Assembly: GCA_934401725.1 (NCBI GenBank)
Contig: CAKRSS010000003.1
Span: forward strand, 1 to 64,000
DNA from: an uncultured Eubacteriales bacterium
Lineage (GTDB): Bacteria > Bacillota > Clostridia > Oscillospirales > CAG-272
Direction: 5' to 3'
Length of the DNA stretch: 64,000 nucleotides
Every line of letters begins with the position of its first letter. Position 1 is the stretch's first letter. The translations under genes and the position numbers were made by a program. Under the pieces are notes generated by a model that was given only the letters and a program-made list of their open reading frames with translations, was not told the origin of the DNA and searched no databases. Shown in pieces: positions 51,805 to 61,526 of the stretch.

Positions 51805-53124
51805 ATGAACAAAAAATTACTTATCCGCATACTCGCCGCGGGAATGCTCGCTACGACGCTGGTCTCATGCGCACGCAGCGAGGATGAGCCGAAGGACACC
51901 ACCACGCCGCTCGCCGCCGAGTCGACGCTCGAGACCACGACCGGCACGCCCGAGACCGAAGCGCCGACAACGCTCGACATTGTCGCGAACGGCAAAACCG
52001 ACTTCGTCATTCTGCGTCCGGACAAGGCCGGGGAGCTCGTCGTGAGCGCTGCGGTGAAAATGCGGCAGGCAATTTCGGCCAGGACGGGTGTCGACGTCGG
52101 CATCGTGACCGACTGGATACGTCGCGGCGAGACCGCCGACCAGACAAAGGCTGAAATAATCATCGGAACCTGTGCGCGCGACGTCACAAGCGGCCTTGCC
52201 GACGAGCTCGAGGATCGCAGCTTTGTCATCACGGTCGAGGGCAACAAGCTGGTAATCTGCGGCAAGACCGAAAAGCTGACGCTTCAGGGCGTTGAATATT
52301 TCATCGAGCACTACCTGACCGACGACTACGCAACCTCTTCCTCGCTTTCCCTTCCCCTCACGCTCAACGACACGCAAACCAACGTAAAGTTCGATATGAC
52401 ACAGCTTATAAACCCGACCGACTCCTACACCACCACGCAGACCAAGCTGTTCGACATTGCCAACGTCGACGGCTACAAAATCATGCAGGGCGGCTGCACG
52501 GACGGCAAATACCTCTACATGGCCATGGAAAATCAGTCCTTCGCCAGCGACAACCACCACAGCTACATATACAAATACGACCTCGCCACCATGAAGGAGG
52601 TCGCGCGCAGCGAGGCGCTCCAGCTTGACCACAGCAACGACATCTGCTACAACCCCGACACAGGGCTGCTCGTCGTCGTGCACAACGCGCCCAAACGCAA
52701 CAAAATTTCCTTTGTCGACCCCGAGACGCTGACGGTCACGGACACCAAGATAATAGGCTTTGAGATTTTCTCGATTTCCTATTGCCAGGAGCGCCGGCAG
52801 TACGTCATAGGGCTCAGCCACGGGCAGAACTTCGCCATTCTTGACACCGAGTTCAAGCGCGTGAAGCTGTGCACGGTCAGCTCCACCGGCTACACCACGC
52901 AAGGCATGGAGTGCGACAACGATTTCATCTACTTCATTCAGTACAACAAAAACGTCGTCGTCATTTACGACTGGAACGGCAAGCGCGTCACCATTGTCGA
53001 CGTGACGATCCCCAGCGGTGAACCCGAGAACATCTGCCTTGTCGACGACGTGTTCTACGTCGGTTGCAACAACGCAAAATGGACCGGCGGCGTCGTTTAC
53101 GAGATGCGCATAGTCAAGGACTGA
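51805..53124 (+). CDS. Lipoprotein with glycoside-hydrolase-type N-domain and beta-propeller-like C-domain
   Basis: 439 residues from the ATG at 51805 (AAGGAGGA upstream); lipobox LVSC (Cys 22). Residues about 62-170 share the domain with EIIIGTCARDVTSG at 117-130, as in the lipoproteins at 27.4 and 55.9 kb. The C-part (about 200-439) repeats strands such as YIYKYDLATMKEVARSEAL, LLVVVHNAPKRNKISFVD and NVVVIYDWNGKRVTIVD, a propeller-like fold. No enzyme motif is clear. Probably surface binding or glycan processing. Confidence 0.72.
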   Translation: MNKKLLIRILAAGMLATTLVSCARSEDEPKDTTTPLAAESTLETTTGTPETEAPTTLDIVANGKTDFVILRPDKAGELVVSAAVKMRQAISARTGVDVGIVTDWIRRGETADQTKAEIIIGTCARDVTSGLADELEDRSFVITVEGNKLVICGKTEKLTLQGVEYFIEHYLTDDYATSSSLSLPLTLNDTQTNVKFDMTQLINPTDSYTTTQTKLFDIANVDGYKIMQGGCTDGKYLYMAMENQSFASDNHHSYIYKYDLATMKEVARSEALQLDHSNDICYNPDTGLLVVVHNAPKRNKISFVDPETLTVTDTKIIGFEIFSISYCQERRQYVIGLSHGQNFAILDTEFKRVKLCTVSSTGYTTQGMECDNDFIYFIQYNKNVVVIYDWNGKRVTIVDVTIPSGEPENICLVDDVFYVGCNNAKWTGGVVYEMRIVKD

Positions 53125-53192
53125 CACGCGTCACAAATCAATAAATCCAATAGCAAAAAATAAATATTTTATCAAGAAAGGACACGTCGCGC

Positions 53193-54746
53193 ATGAAAAC
53201 CACAACACGCATTCTCACCTGTCTTGTTGCACTGCTTATGTTCGTCTCGCTCTTTGCGGCCTGCACGACCAATCCCGAGAACCCGTCCGACACGACGACG
53301 CCGGATCAGCAGAGCGGCAACAATCCATCCTCGCAGAATCCGGGGGGCGACACCTCCGAAAACACTCCCGGCACCAGCGCCGAGCCGACCGAGCAGGAGC
53401 TCAACGTCCCGACCATCGGCAACACCTACTCCGGCTACACCTACAACATACTCGCCACCACAAACAAGATGGGCGACTCCGACCTCTACTACACCTCCTT
53501 TGACAGCATATCCGGCTCGGCTGTCAGCGACGCGCTCTACAACCGCGCGCTGCTCATGAAGGACCGGTACGGCGTTGACGTTGTCGTCAACATTCCCAAC
53601 TCTCCCAAGGACACGCTGACCAACACCATCGCCTCCGGCGACTATGTATGCGACATCGCCATGCTGTCCGGCCGCGACTCCTTCTCGGTCGCGCTCATGG
53701 GCTACCTCATCGACCTCAACTCACTCGACGAGCTCAATCTCTCGGCGAGCTACTGGGATCAGCGCATTCAGAAGGAATACGCCGTCGGCGAAAAGCTGTT
53801 CTTTCTCGAGGGCGACTACACCATTCTCGACGAGCTGCGCACCTACGTCTGCGTCTACAATGACAACCTCTACCGTAACCTCGGCTTCTATGATAAATAC
53901 GGCTCGCCCTACGAGATGGTCTCGACCGGCAAGTGGACCATGGATCGCATGATTGAGATGACCGCAGGCATGTACGAGGATGTCAACAGCAACGGTATCC
54001 GCGACGAGGACGACAAATACGGCATGGTCGGCGAGCTGACCTGCGCCTACTACTTCTTCCTCGGCGCAGGCAAGCAGACCATTGTCAACACCAACGGTCA
54101 GCCCACGCTGGTCATCGACGACAGCTCCTCCTACTCCGCTATCTACGACGTAATTTCCAAGACCATGGGCATGGCCATCTCCGACGAGGTGCTTCTGCCT
54201 CAGCTGCTTCAGACCTCCGACGTCTGGGGCGCAGCCTCCAAGGTGTTTGAGGAAGACCGCGCACTCTTCCGATCCACCGCGCTCAGCGCCGTGACAAGGC
54301 TTGTCAACATGTCCAGCGACTACGGCATTCTGCCCATCCCAGCCTACGCCGAAAACCAGGACGGCTATTACTGCTGGGTCAGCGGCGTCAACCACTGCCC
54401 GCTCACCATTCCCACGACGGTAAAGGACTCTTCACGCACCGCCGCGCTGACCGAGGCGCTCTGCTACCACTCGCGCTACGGCTCCGACACTCTTTACGAC
54501 GCGTTCTATGAGGTCATGAAGATTTCCAAGCTGTGCCGTCAGCCTGACGACGTCGCTATGCTTGACCTCGTGTTCAACTCCAAGACCTTCGACTTTGACT
54601 ACACCGCCCAGATCACCGGTATTGAGCCCAGCCTCTACTCCATCGCAAAAACCCGCGACATGACCTCGCTCAACTCCGCCATCAACGGTCTCAAGCGCGC
54701 TGCCGGCGCAACGCTTACCCGCTTCTTAAAGCAGATAAACAAGTAA
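53193..54746 (+). CDS. Extracellular solute-binding lipoprotein (orphan, third copy)
   Basis: 517 residues; signal with lipobox LFAAC (Cys 24) and a Thr/Pro/Gln linker. The body shows EKLFFLEGDYT, VYNDNLYRNLG, YGSPYEMVSTGKWTMDRM and the calcium-loop-like DVNSNGIRDEDDKYG, aligning with the two other copies. Its stop overlaps the next gene's ATG (TAATG), so binding protein and dipeptidase are made together. That pairing hints at peptides or peptidoglycan fragments as substrate, against the usual sugar reading. No permease nearby. Confidence 0.85.
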   Translation: MKTTTRILTCLVALLMFVSLFAACTTNPENPSDTTTPDQQSGNNPSSQNPGGDTSENTPGTSAEPTEQELNVPTIGNTYSGYTYNILATTNKMGDSDLYYTSFDSISGSAVSDALYNRALLMKDRYGVDVVVNIPNSPKDTLTNTIASGDYVCDIAMLSGRDSFSVALMGYLIDLNSLDELNLSASYWDQRIQKEYAVGEKLFFLEGDYTILDELRTYVCVYNDNLYRNLGFYDKYGSPYEMVSTGKWTMDRMIEMTAGMYEDVNSNGIRDEDDKYGMVGELTCAYYFFLGAGKQTIVNTNGQPTLVIDDSSSYSAIYDVISKTMGMAISDEVLLPQLLQTSDVWGAASKVFEEDRALFRSTALSAVTRLVNMSSDYGILPIPAYAENQDGYYCWVSGVNHCPLTIPTTVKDSSRTAALTEALCYHSRYGSDTLYDAFYEVMKISKLCRQPDDVAMLDLVFNSKTFDFDYTAQITGIEPSLYSIAKTRDMTSLNSAINGLKRAAGATLTRFLKQINK

Positions 54747-55669
54747 TGTTTGTCGTTGATTCGCATTGCGACAGCATCCAGCGGGTCGACCGTGGGCTGC
54801 AAAAGCTGAAAAACCCCTACAACATGAGCCGAAAGCACCTTCAGTGCCAGTTCGTCGCCATGTTCTGCTGCTGGCCGCGCGAAACGCCCGAGGAAAGCCA
54901 CGCGCGGATGCTGCGCTATGCGCGGCTCTATGAGGAACAGCTGCACAAGCAGGCCGACCTTATCGTCGGCTGCCGGACAGGGCGCGAGGTCGGGGCGGCA
55001 CTGGCGTCGGGCAAAAATGCCGTCGTCATGACGCTTGAGGGCGGCACGGGACTGCTCGGCAGCACCGAGGTGCTCGAGCATATGTACTCGCTCGGCGCAC
55101 GCGTCTGCGGGCTGACGTGGTCGGACAACGACCTCGGAGCCTCAGACCGCGCCGACCCCGACACGGGGCTGACACCGCTCGGCATTGAAATGGCCAAAAA
55201 GTGCCTCGAGCTCGGCATGCTCATCGACGTCTCGCACCTGTCCGACCGCGGGTTTTACCAGCTGTGCGAGCTGTCCGACGCGCCGCTCGTTGCGACGCAC
55301 TCCAACTTTCGCGGAGCCTGCCGTCACAGCCGCAACCTCAGCGACGAAATGGCGCTTGAGCTGCGACGGCGTGGCGGCATGATCGGGGCCTTCAATCTCT
55401 GCCGCAGCTTTCTGCGCGAGGACGGCGACCCCGACACCGACGACATCCTCCGCATGACCGACTACGCCCTCTCGCTGCTCGGCGACGACTGCATCGGCTT
55501 CGGCTGCGACATCGACGGCACGTCCGACAAATATCCCCGCGGCATCACCATGGAGCACAGCATCCACGACGACATAATCGAGCTGCTCGAGCGCCGCTAC
55601 CCCGTCTCGACTGTCGAGCGGATAGCAGGCGGCAACTGGCTCGATTTTATGAAGAAAAACTTAGTCTGA
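54746..55669 (+). CDS. Membrane dipeptidase-family (M19) protein
   Basis: 307 residues without a signal peptide. Renal dipeptidase pattern: VVDSHCDSIQRV (metal HxD), MTLEGGTGL (bridging Glu), LIDVSHLSDRGF and LVATHSNFRGACRHSRN (His pair), FGCDIDGTS at the end. The family splits dipeptides with broad specificity, including D-amino acid ones. Coupling to the binding protein by a one-base overlap is notable. The protein is inside the cell, so it would act on imported peptides. Confidence 0.92.
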   Translation: MFVVDSHCDSIQRVDRGLQKLKNPYNMSRKHLQCQFVAMFCCWPRETPEESHARMLRYARLYEEQLHKQADLIVGCRTGREVGAALASGKNAVVMTLEGGTGLLGSTEVLEHMYSLGARVCGLTWSDNDLGASDRADPDTGLTPLGIEMAKKCLELGMLIDVSHLSDRGFYQLCELSDAPLVATHSNFRGACRHSRNLSDEMALELRRRGGMIGAFNLCRSFLREDGDPDTDDILRMTDYALSLLGDDCIGFGCDIDGTSDKYPRGITMEHSIHDDIIELLERRYPVSTVERIAGGNWLDFMKKNLV

Positions 55670-55687
55670 CGCAAAAAATCCGACGTT

Positions 55688-55856
55688 TTAAGGCTTCACC
55701 GCGTAATTTCGAGGGCGCAATTGCGCAGTCAGATTTTTCGTCAGATGAAACAAAAATCCGCAGGCTGTAGCAGCGCTACAGCCAAGAATTTTTGTGAAAT
55801 ATGACGGAAAATGCCCGGCAAGTGTGCCGCTCGGGCATTACGCGGTGATGCCTTAA
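55688..55856 (-). mobile_element. 169-bp MITE-like element, copy 2
   Basis: Same length and ends as copy 1 but reversed: TTAAGGCTTCACCGCGTAAT on the left and a right end closing TGATGCCTTAA. Its tip stem GCTGTAG/CTACAGC is more perfect than in copy 1, and several arm changes keep pairing. It fills most of the 267-base gap after the dipeptidase. Confidence 0.85.
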
Positions 55857-55936
55857 AGCCCGACGTTCCGAAAAAAGTCTGACACGTCAAAGGTCAGACG
55901 TCAAAAACTTCGCTATGATTACCGGAGGCAAAAAAT

Positions 55937-57832
55937 ATGAATCACCGCCACACCCTACGCGCGCCGCTGTCTGTCGCACTTGTGCTGCTGCTTGCACTGC
56001 TCATGTCGGTGCTGCTCGCGGCCTGCAACAACGGCACGTCCCCCGATACGCCCGACACACCACCTGACAGCTCAACTCCCTCCGACGTGGCAACGACGCG
56101 CATCGGTCCCTACGTCACTCTGTTCCGTGAAGGCTCGACCGACCACAAAATAATCTTTCCCTCGCGCACGTCTGACCCTGAATTCAACGGCTACATCGCC
56201 ATGCAGAAGGCGTTTAAGGCCTGCGGCGTCACCATCGTGGGCGAGCGCGACAGCGTCGAGGAGTCGGAATACGAAATTCTTATCGGCGAGACCTCGCGCA
56301 AGGAAAGCCAAGAGGCCCTTCGCGGTCTGCGCGACGGAGACTACGTCGTGCGCTTCGTCGGCGAGAAGCTTGTCATCGTCGGCGGCTCGCCTGCCGCGAC
56401 GTATGCGGCGGTCAGGCAGTTCGTCGAGGAGTACATTCCGGATGACACAAAGATACTCGAGATATCCGGCAACACGGAGATCTCGCACACCGAGGAGTAC
56501 CCCGTCATGTCCATGACCATAAACGGCGTCGATATAAGCGAATTTTCCATCGTCACGCCCTACCCCGCCACGCGGCGCGACAAGTACGCCGTCGAGCTGC
56601 TGACCGACGCCATCGCGTCCCTGACCGGCTACACGCTCGACTCGTATGACGACCGCAAAGACGCCCGCGAGCACGAAATAATCCTCGGACAGACCACGCG
56701 CCAAAATATCACGCTCGGCGACGACGAGTACGCCGTCTTCTTCAGTGACGGTAATCTCAATATAACCGGAGGCTCGGGAGCGCTTATGAAGGCACTGGTC
56801 AATTTCATCGCGGAAAACCTGACCGCAGGCAAGACCGGCGAAATGGCGCTCGAGATCACGTCTGACCAGGCACCCAAGTCCGCCGCAGTCACCTATCCCC
56901 CCGACGCGACGCTTGACGGCCGCCAGCTGGTCGCGCTGTGCGACCAGAAGAACGCCTCGCTCGTCATGGTCGACCTCGGCGCTGCCGATCCGACCTCGAA
57001 GGACGCCATCGTCTGGACGTGGAAGCCCACCGTAGCGCTCGGCTACACCGTATCCAAGGCCTACGGCAACCGCATTGACGAGGCAATTCTGCGTTACAGC
57101 GATCTGTACGGAACCTACGTCGTATGTATCACGTCGTCGTCGGGCTACATGTGCGTGGCGGAGTATCCCTCGGGCAAGTGCCTGTGGGAGGCGACCGCGT
57201 CCGGCTACGGTCCGCACTCGATAGACTACCTGCCGAACGGCAATGTAGCCGTCGTTTGCAGCGGCAACTCCGACTATAACAAGGGCTGCGTCCGCATCTA
57301 CACCGCGTCTGCCGGCAAAAGCTCAACCCGCAACGTCTCAAAGACCGTCTACGGCGCGCACGGCGTGCTGTGGGACGACGACTATCAGGTGCTGTGGGTG
57401 CTCGGCGACAACACGCTGTGCGCCTTCCGCATCGGCGGCACGGCAAAAGATCCCACGCTCACCGAGGTAACCTCGCTCTGCACCCACAGCGGCATCTCTG
57501 GCGGTCACAACCTCTCGGTCATGGCCTCCGACCCCGACATGCTGTGGATAACGGGAAGCAAGGTGTGGACACTTAAAAAGTCGTCCGGCACGCTGACAAC
57601 CAGCGTCCCCGGGGAGTCGGTCATCACCACCTCATCCGTCAAATCGCACGACAGCTATGCGGACGGAACCATCATTCAGTCCGTCGCAACCAACGTCTAC
57701 GCCGCGCACGACACCGACACGCTGCGCGTCTACCGCACCGCGGACGGCGGCAAGGCCTATGTCCGCACCGACTACGTCTTCCCAAACCGCGCCTTCTACA
57801 AGGCCCGCCGGGTTGCGGCACCGTACACTTAA
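55937..57832 (+). CDS. Lipoprotein with two glycoside-hydrolase-type N-domains and a DUF6528-like propeller
   Basis: 631 residues; lipobox LLAAC (Cys 30). The shared domain occurs twice: EILIGETSRKESQEA at 113-127 and EIILGQTTRQNITL at 247-260. From about 330 on there are propeller-type repeats (LVALCDQKNASLVMVDL, GYGPHSIDYLPNGNVAVVCS, GAHGVLWDDDYQVLWVLGDN, LWITGSKVWTLKK) of DUF6528 type. GGAGG precedes the ATG. Probably binds or processes a surface glycan; catalysis is not evident. Confidence 0.75.
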   Translation: MNHRHTLRAPLSVALVLLLALLMSVLLAACNNGTSPDTPDTPPDSSTPSDVATTRIGPYVTLFREGSTDHKIIFPSRTSDPEFNGYIAMQKAFKACGVTIVGERDSVEESEYEILIGETSRKESQEALRGLRDGDYVVRFVGEKLVIVGGSPAATYAAVRQFVEEYIPDDTKILEISGNTEISHTEEYPVMSMTINGVDISEFSIVTPYPATRRDKYAVELLTDAIASLTGYTLDSYDDRKDAREHEIILGQTTRQNITLGDDEYAVFFSDGNLNITGGSGALMKALVNFIAENLTAGKTGEMALEITSDQAPKSAAVTYPPDATLDGRQLVALCDQKNASLVMVDLGAADPTSKDAIVWTWKPTVALGYTVSKAYGNRIDEAILRYSDLYGTYVVCITSSSGYMCVAEYPSGKCLWEATASGYGPHSIDYLPNGNVAVVCSGNSDYNKGCVRIYTASAGKSSTRNVSKTVYGAHGVLWDDDYQVLWVLGDNTLCAFRIGGTAKDPTLTEVTSLCTHSGISGGHNLSVMASDPDMLWITGSKVWTLKKSSGTLTTSVPGESVITTSSVKSHDSYADGTIIQSVATNVYAAHDTDTLRVYRTADGGKAYVRTDYVFPNRAFYKARRVAAPYT

Positions 57833-57871
57833 ACCGGCTGAACAATCCGGCAACTCAATAGCTCAATATCC

Positions 57872-57900
57872 AAAGGCTCCGCCTCGTGCGGAGCCTTTTT
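57872..57900 (+). terminator. Terminator after the propeller lipoprotein
   Basis: Stem AAGGCTCCGC with GCGGAGCCTT, loop CTCGT, then TTTTT. Confidence 0.9.
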
Positions 57901-58041
57901 GGTCGTCGCCACGCGGGCGCACCGTCAAAATCGTGCGGCGGCGGCTTTTTTACTGACACAAATCCGTCAGGCGTCGGCGTAGCGGCGCTGGTATAATCGT
58001 TGCCGGGATAACAAAAGCGCACTTTCGTGAAAGGTAATCAT

Positions 58042-60486
58042 ATGAAGCTTTTAATCAACAATTACGCAATAACGCCTAACAAATTCATCGCCGGAACGCG
58101 CGGAAGCTACGGCATCGAGCCCATCGAGCTCGAGTTCAGCGAGGAGTGGGACGGTCTTTCGGTGACCGTCAGCTTTTATCCCGCGTCCGGAGATCCCGTC
58201 AGCCTGCTGTACACCGGACAGCATTTCTACATTCCGGCCGAGGTCATGAACGTCAGCGGAACCTGCAAGTACGTCGTAAGCGGCTACCGCGACGAAAAGA
58301 GGCTCATCAGCGCGGAGGGCATTCTGCGCGTCATAAACACGAGCACACCGACCGATAACCCCGCCATCGAGCCCACGCCCGACCTCTTCTCGCAGATAAT
58401 GACCGCCATCGGTAACGTGTCCGACATTGCCGAGAGCCGCCCGAAGAGCTACGCGCCCATGACGGGCAACTGCCCCGGCCTCACCGTCGGCGAGGCGAAC
58501 AGCCTGACGGGCGAGAGCGTAGCCTCGCGCGAGACACTGCTCTCGGAGTCGCCCGTTGCGGGCGGCTCGGCTCCGGTCGCGCTCTACGCGGGCAAGCTGC
58601 ACACCGCCGACGGCATGACCGTCTACCAGCAGCTCGAGAACGGCAACTTCGTCGACTCCTCCGAGTGGACGACCACCGGCGCTTCCCTCGACTGCGAGAA
58701 TTACACCGCCGCCGTCACGCTCGACGCCGCCGCGGGACGCAACGCCGGGCGCACCGTCTCGGCCAACCTCTCGCTGAGCGCCGGCACGCCCTACACCTAC
58801 CCCGAGTCCGACATACTGACGCGCTACGAGGTCACAAGCTCGACGCCGACCGTGGCCACCGTCTCGCCGAACGGCAATTCTCTTGTCATTACGCCGCTCT
58901 CAAAGGGCATGACAACGCTGCATTTCGTCCCGCTCGAGGGCGTGTACACCGCACCGGAGTTCACACTGCTCGTGTCCGTCAACGGCGCTACCCCCGCCCA
59001 GACCTCGACGCCCTTCCCCGGCATATACAGCGCCGCCCTGCCCATCAAGGCCATGACACCCTACTTTTTCACCGCGCAGATCAAAGCGCCCAAGGGCATG
59101 GCGCTGAACGTCAAGCTCGGAACGCTGCGCAGCGTGGCAACCGCCGTCCAGACGACCGGCGAGTGGCAGAATTTCAGCGCCACCATGTCGGTCGCGAGCG
59201 AGCAGACCGCGCCGCTTGCCATATACGACGGACGCAAGGTGACGGCCAGTTGCACTGTCACCGGCGGCTACTATTCTTACGCCCGCATGACAGATCCGGC
59301 GCGTCTGCTGGCCGTGGCGTCGCCGCGTGAGGCCGGAACTACCGTTCTGACCTTCACGCGCGGCGAGTCGGGCTGGACGCTTGCCTACCCCGGCGGTCAG
59401 ACGCTTGAAATAAGCCCCGAGATGTGCGGTCTCACGTTGCTCACCGCCGCAAATCCGACCGGCAGTCTGGTCGGCAGCGTGGTAAAGGCATCAGTTGTCA
59501 ACCCGTTCAGCGTCGACGCCGAGGCCAGCGTGCTGGTATCGTCAAACTCGGGCATGGCGATGGTGTCCGTCGACGCGTGCGCGTTCGCAGGCGGCATCGA
59601 GGGCGTGGAATCCGGAACCTACACGCTGAGGTACGTCTCCGGTGCGTGGCGTTTTCAGGGACGCCCCGTGCTCCCCGGCATAATGGGCATAACCTACACG
59701 CCGGACGGCGACCCGCAGGAGGGCGCGACGATAAAAGTCACGCTGACCGTCACCCCCGAGAAGTTTTATCTGCGCAACGTTCAGCTCGGTCGGCTCGACA
59801 CCGTCGGGCTGTCGGACAAGACAAACGACGCGCTGACGCTGATATACGGCTCCTCCTACCACCACCCCGGCATCTCGCACGCAAGCGTCGCGGGCATACG
59901 CTGTCTCGACACCGACGGCGAGGTCGTCGACGGCGGCATGTATTTTGACGAGCCGATCACGCTGCGCCGTATGCCCGACGGCACGGCGGACACGCTCGAC
60001 CTCGAGTCGGGCAAGCTCATCCGTCGCGTCGGCGTTCAGATCGTCACGGGGCAGACGGGCGACTTTTTCACGCTGAAGGGGGCGGCGTCAAAGTCGGCTG
60101 TACTGTCCGAATACGAGGTACAGGGCGAGAGCATAGGCGCCGTCAGCGGCGGCGTTCTGCGGCTGTCCCGCGCGCTCAACGGCACTGAGGTGTTCTACAT
60201 TCTTTCGACGCCGCAGGAGAGCGACATCTCGCTGTCCGACACCTTCCGCGTCTGCCCCGGCGGCACAGAGCAGCTCGTGACGCGCGAGGACGACAAATAC
60301 GTCCCGGCTCCCGTCGGCGTGCCGGTAAAGCTCAGCTATTCTCTCGACGTGTGGCACCAGTGTCGCTCGGACAGCGACAAAATCACGGCTCTGCTTGTCG
60401 CGCTGGGGCTCGCGACCTCGTCCGACAGCACGATAACAGCGCTCGCCGCTCAAATATCAGCGGCAATTTCGGCGCTTCAGGCTTGA
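58042..60486 (+). CDS. Orphan phage tail/baseplate-like protein
   Basis: 814 residues from the ATG at 58042 (GAAAGG 7 bases before). The first ~110 residues resemble N-terminal domains of Clostridia phage baseplate/tail-fibre proteins (TPNKFIAGTRGSYGIEP, EFSEEWDGLSVTVSFYPASG, IPAEVMNVSGTCKYVVSGYR), followed by TPDLFSQIMTAI. The remaining ~700 residues are Ser/Thr/Gly-rich beta repeats with an Ig-like stretch (SDILTRYEVTSSTPTVATV, 255-275). No signal peptide and no other phage gene nearby. A -10 (TATAAT, 57992-57997) lies upstream. Either a phage remnant or a domesticated particle or surface protein. Confidence 0.65.
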   Translation: MKLLINNYAITPNKFIAGTRGSYGIEPIELEFSEEWDGLSVTVSFYPASGDPVSLLYTGQHFYIPAEVMNVSGTCKYVVSGYRDEKRLISAEGILRVINTSTPTDNPAIEPTPDLFSQIMTAIGNVSDIAESRPKSYAPMTGNCPGLTVGEANSLTGESVASRETLLSESPVAGGSAPVALYAGKLHTADGMTVYQQLENGNFVDSSEWTTTGASLDCENYTAAVTLDAAAGRNAGRTVSANLSLSAGTPYTYPESDILTRYEVTSSTPTVATVSPNGNSLVITPLSKGMTTLHFVPLEGVYTAPEFTLLVSVNGATPAQTSTPFPGIYSAALPIKAMTPYFFTAQIKAPKGMALNVKLGTLRSVATAVQTTGEWQNFSATMSVASEQTAPLAIYDGRKVTASCTVTGGYYSYARMTDPARLLAVASPREAGTTVLTFTRGESGWTLAYPGGQTLEISPEMCGLTLLTAANPTGSLVGSVVKASVVNPFSVDAEASVLVSSNSGMAMVSVDACAFAGGIEGVESGTYTLRYVSGAWRFQGRPVLPGIMGITYTPDGDPQEGATIKVTLTVTPEKFYLRNVQLGRLDTVGLSDKTNDALTLIYGSSYHHPGISHASVAGIRCLDTDGEVVDGGMYFDEPITLRRMPDGTADTLDLESGKLIRRVGVQIVTGQTGDFFTLKGAASKSAVLSEYEVQGESIGAVSGGVLRLSRALNGTEVFYILSTPQESDISLSDTFRVCPGGTEQLVTREDDKYVPAPVGVPVKLSYSLDVWHQCRSDSDKITALLVALGLATSSDSTITALAAQISAAISALQA

Positions 60487-60511
60487 TTTTCCGGCGGCGG
60501 GGTGGTATAAT
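60483..60511 (+). promoter_or_regulatory. Sigma-A promoter of the isomerase gene
   Basis: TTGATT (60483-60488), 17 bases, TATAAT (60506-60511), overlapping the previous stop codon and 42 bases before the next ATG. Confidence 0.72.
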
Positions 60512-60553
60512 TAGGCGAAGAAATATATCAACAAAGGTGAGAAAGGTGATAAA

Positions 60554-61366
60554 ATGAGAAGAATCGGAATAATATACCGCCCTGTCAAGGGCATGGAGGA
60601 CAAGGAGTCCGCCGCGATGATCCGCAGGCTCGGTTTTGAGGGCGTTTTCACCGGCTACCCCAGCGCGGAACGCGCACGCAGCTTTGCCGAAACGTTCGCC
60701 GCGACCGGCCTCGCCTACGAGAGCATTCACGCCCCGTTTAAGGGCATCAACGACATCTGGTCTCCCGACGAGTGCGGCGACGTCATGCTGAACCAGCTCA
60801 TCGACTGCACCCGCACGTGCGCCGAGCTCAAGGTGCCGGTCGTGGTCGTGCACCTGAGCAGCCGCAACGACGCGCCCTGCGTCAACGACGTCGGCCACGC
60901 GCGCTGGGATAAGCTTATCGACACGGCGGTGAAATACGGCGTCAACGTAGCATTTGAGAACCAGCGCAAATTGGCAAATCTCGCCTTCGTGATGGAGCTT
61001 TACCGCAAGGTTCCGAACGTCGGCTTCTGCTGGGACTGCGGCCACGAGCTGTGCTACACGCCCAACGTCGAGTACATGAAGCTGTTCGGCAACCGCCTGA
61101 TGTACACCCACATACACGACAACCTCGGCATCGTCAACGGCACGCTCGAGGAGCCGGACGGCGACGATCTGCACCTGCTCCCCTTCGACGGCAGGATGGA
61201 CTACAACCACTTCGCCGAACTCATCAAGGCCTCCGGTTTTGCCGGCACGCTCACGCTTGAAGTCTGCAAATACGACCGTCCCGACTATGCGGCGAAATAC
61301 TCTCCCGAGGAGTTTTTCGTCGAGGCCGCAAGGCGCGCGCGCCGAGTCGCCGAGCTGTGCGAATAA
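60554..61366 (+). CDS. Sugar phosphate isomerase/epimerase (TIM barrel)
   Basis: 270 residues, xylose isomerase-like barrel. Metal-type residues lie in YGVNVAFENQRK (Glu near 137), VGFCWDCGHELCY (Asp and His near 160), MYTHIHDNLG (His pair) and TLTLEVCKYD (Glu at the end). Members isomerise or epimerise sugars, inositols or keto acids. AAAGGTGA lies before the ATG. It stands alone with its own promoter and terminator; substrate unknown. Confidence 0.9.
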   Translation: MRRIGIIYRPVKGMEDKESAAMIRRLGFEGVFTGYPSAERARSFAETFAATGLAYESIHAPFKGINDIWSPDECGDVMLNQLIDCTRTCAELKVPVVVVHLSSRNDAPCVNDVGHARWDKLIDTAVKYGVNVAFENQRKLANLAFVMELYRKVPNVGFCWDCGHELCYTPNVEYMKLFGNRLMYTHIHDNLGIVNGTLEEPDGDDLHLLPFDGRMDYNHFAELIKASGFAGTLTLEVCKYDRPDYAAKYSPEEFFVEAARRARRVAELCE

Positions 61367-61389
61367 GCACACCCGCAAACAAATTTTCC

Positions 61390-61422
61390 AAAGCACTGCA
61401 ACCCCGGTTGCAGTGCTTTTTT
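61390..61422 (+). terminator. Terminator after the isomerase gene
   Basis: Stem AAGCACTGCAACC with GGTTGCAGTGCTT, then six T. Confidence 0.93.
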
Positions 61423-61526
61423 ATCGTCCGCACCGTTCGACACGTTTCCCACAACGTGCTCATATACTGAGCGTAGGGCACCGCGCCGCTGCGCTCTGCC
61501 CTAAAACTTACGAATGGATATTGATT

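Noticed and set aside
51387..53124. Toxin-antitoxin-chaperone module around the SecB-like gene
   Set aside because: The next gene is a lipoprotein with a signal peptide, not a HigA or HigB-type protein.
58042..60486. Prophage region
   Set aside because: Only one phage-like gene; no integrase, capsid, portal, terminase or lysis gene within 6 kb either side.
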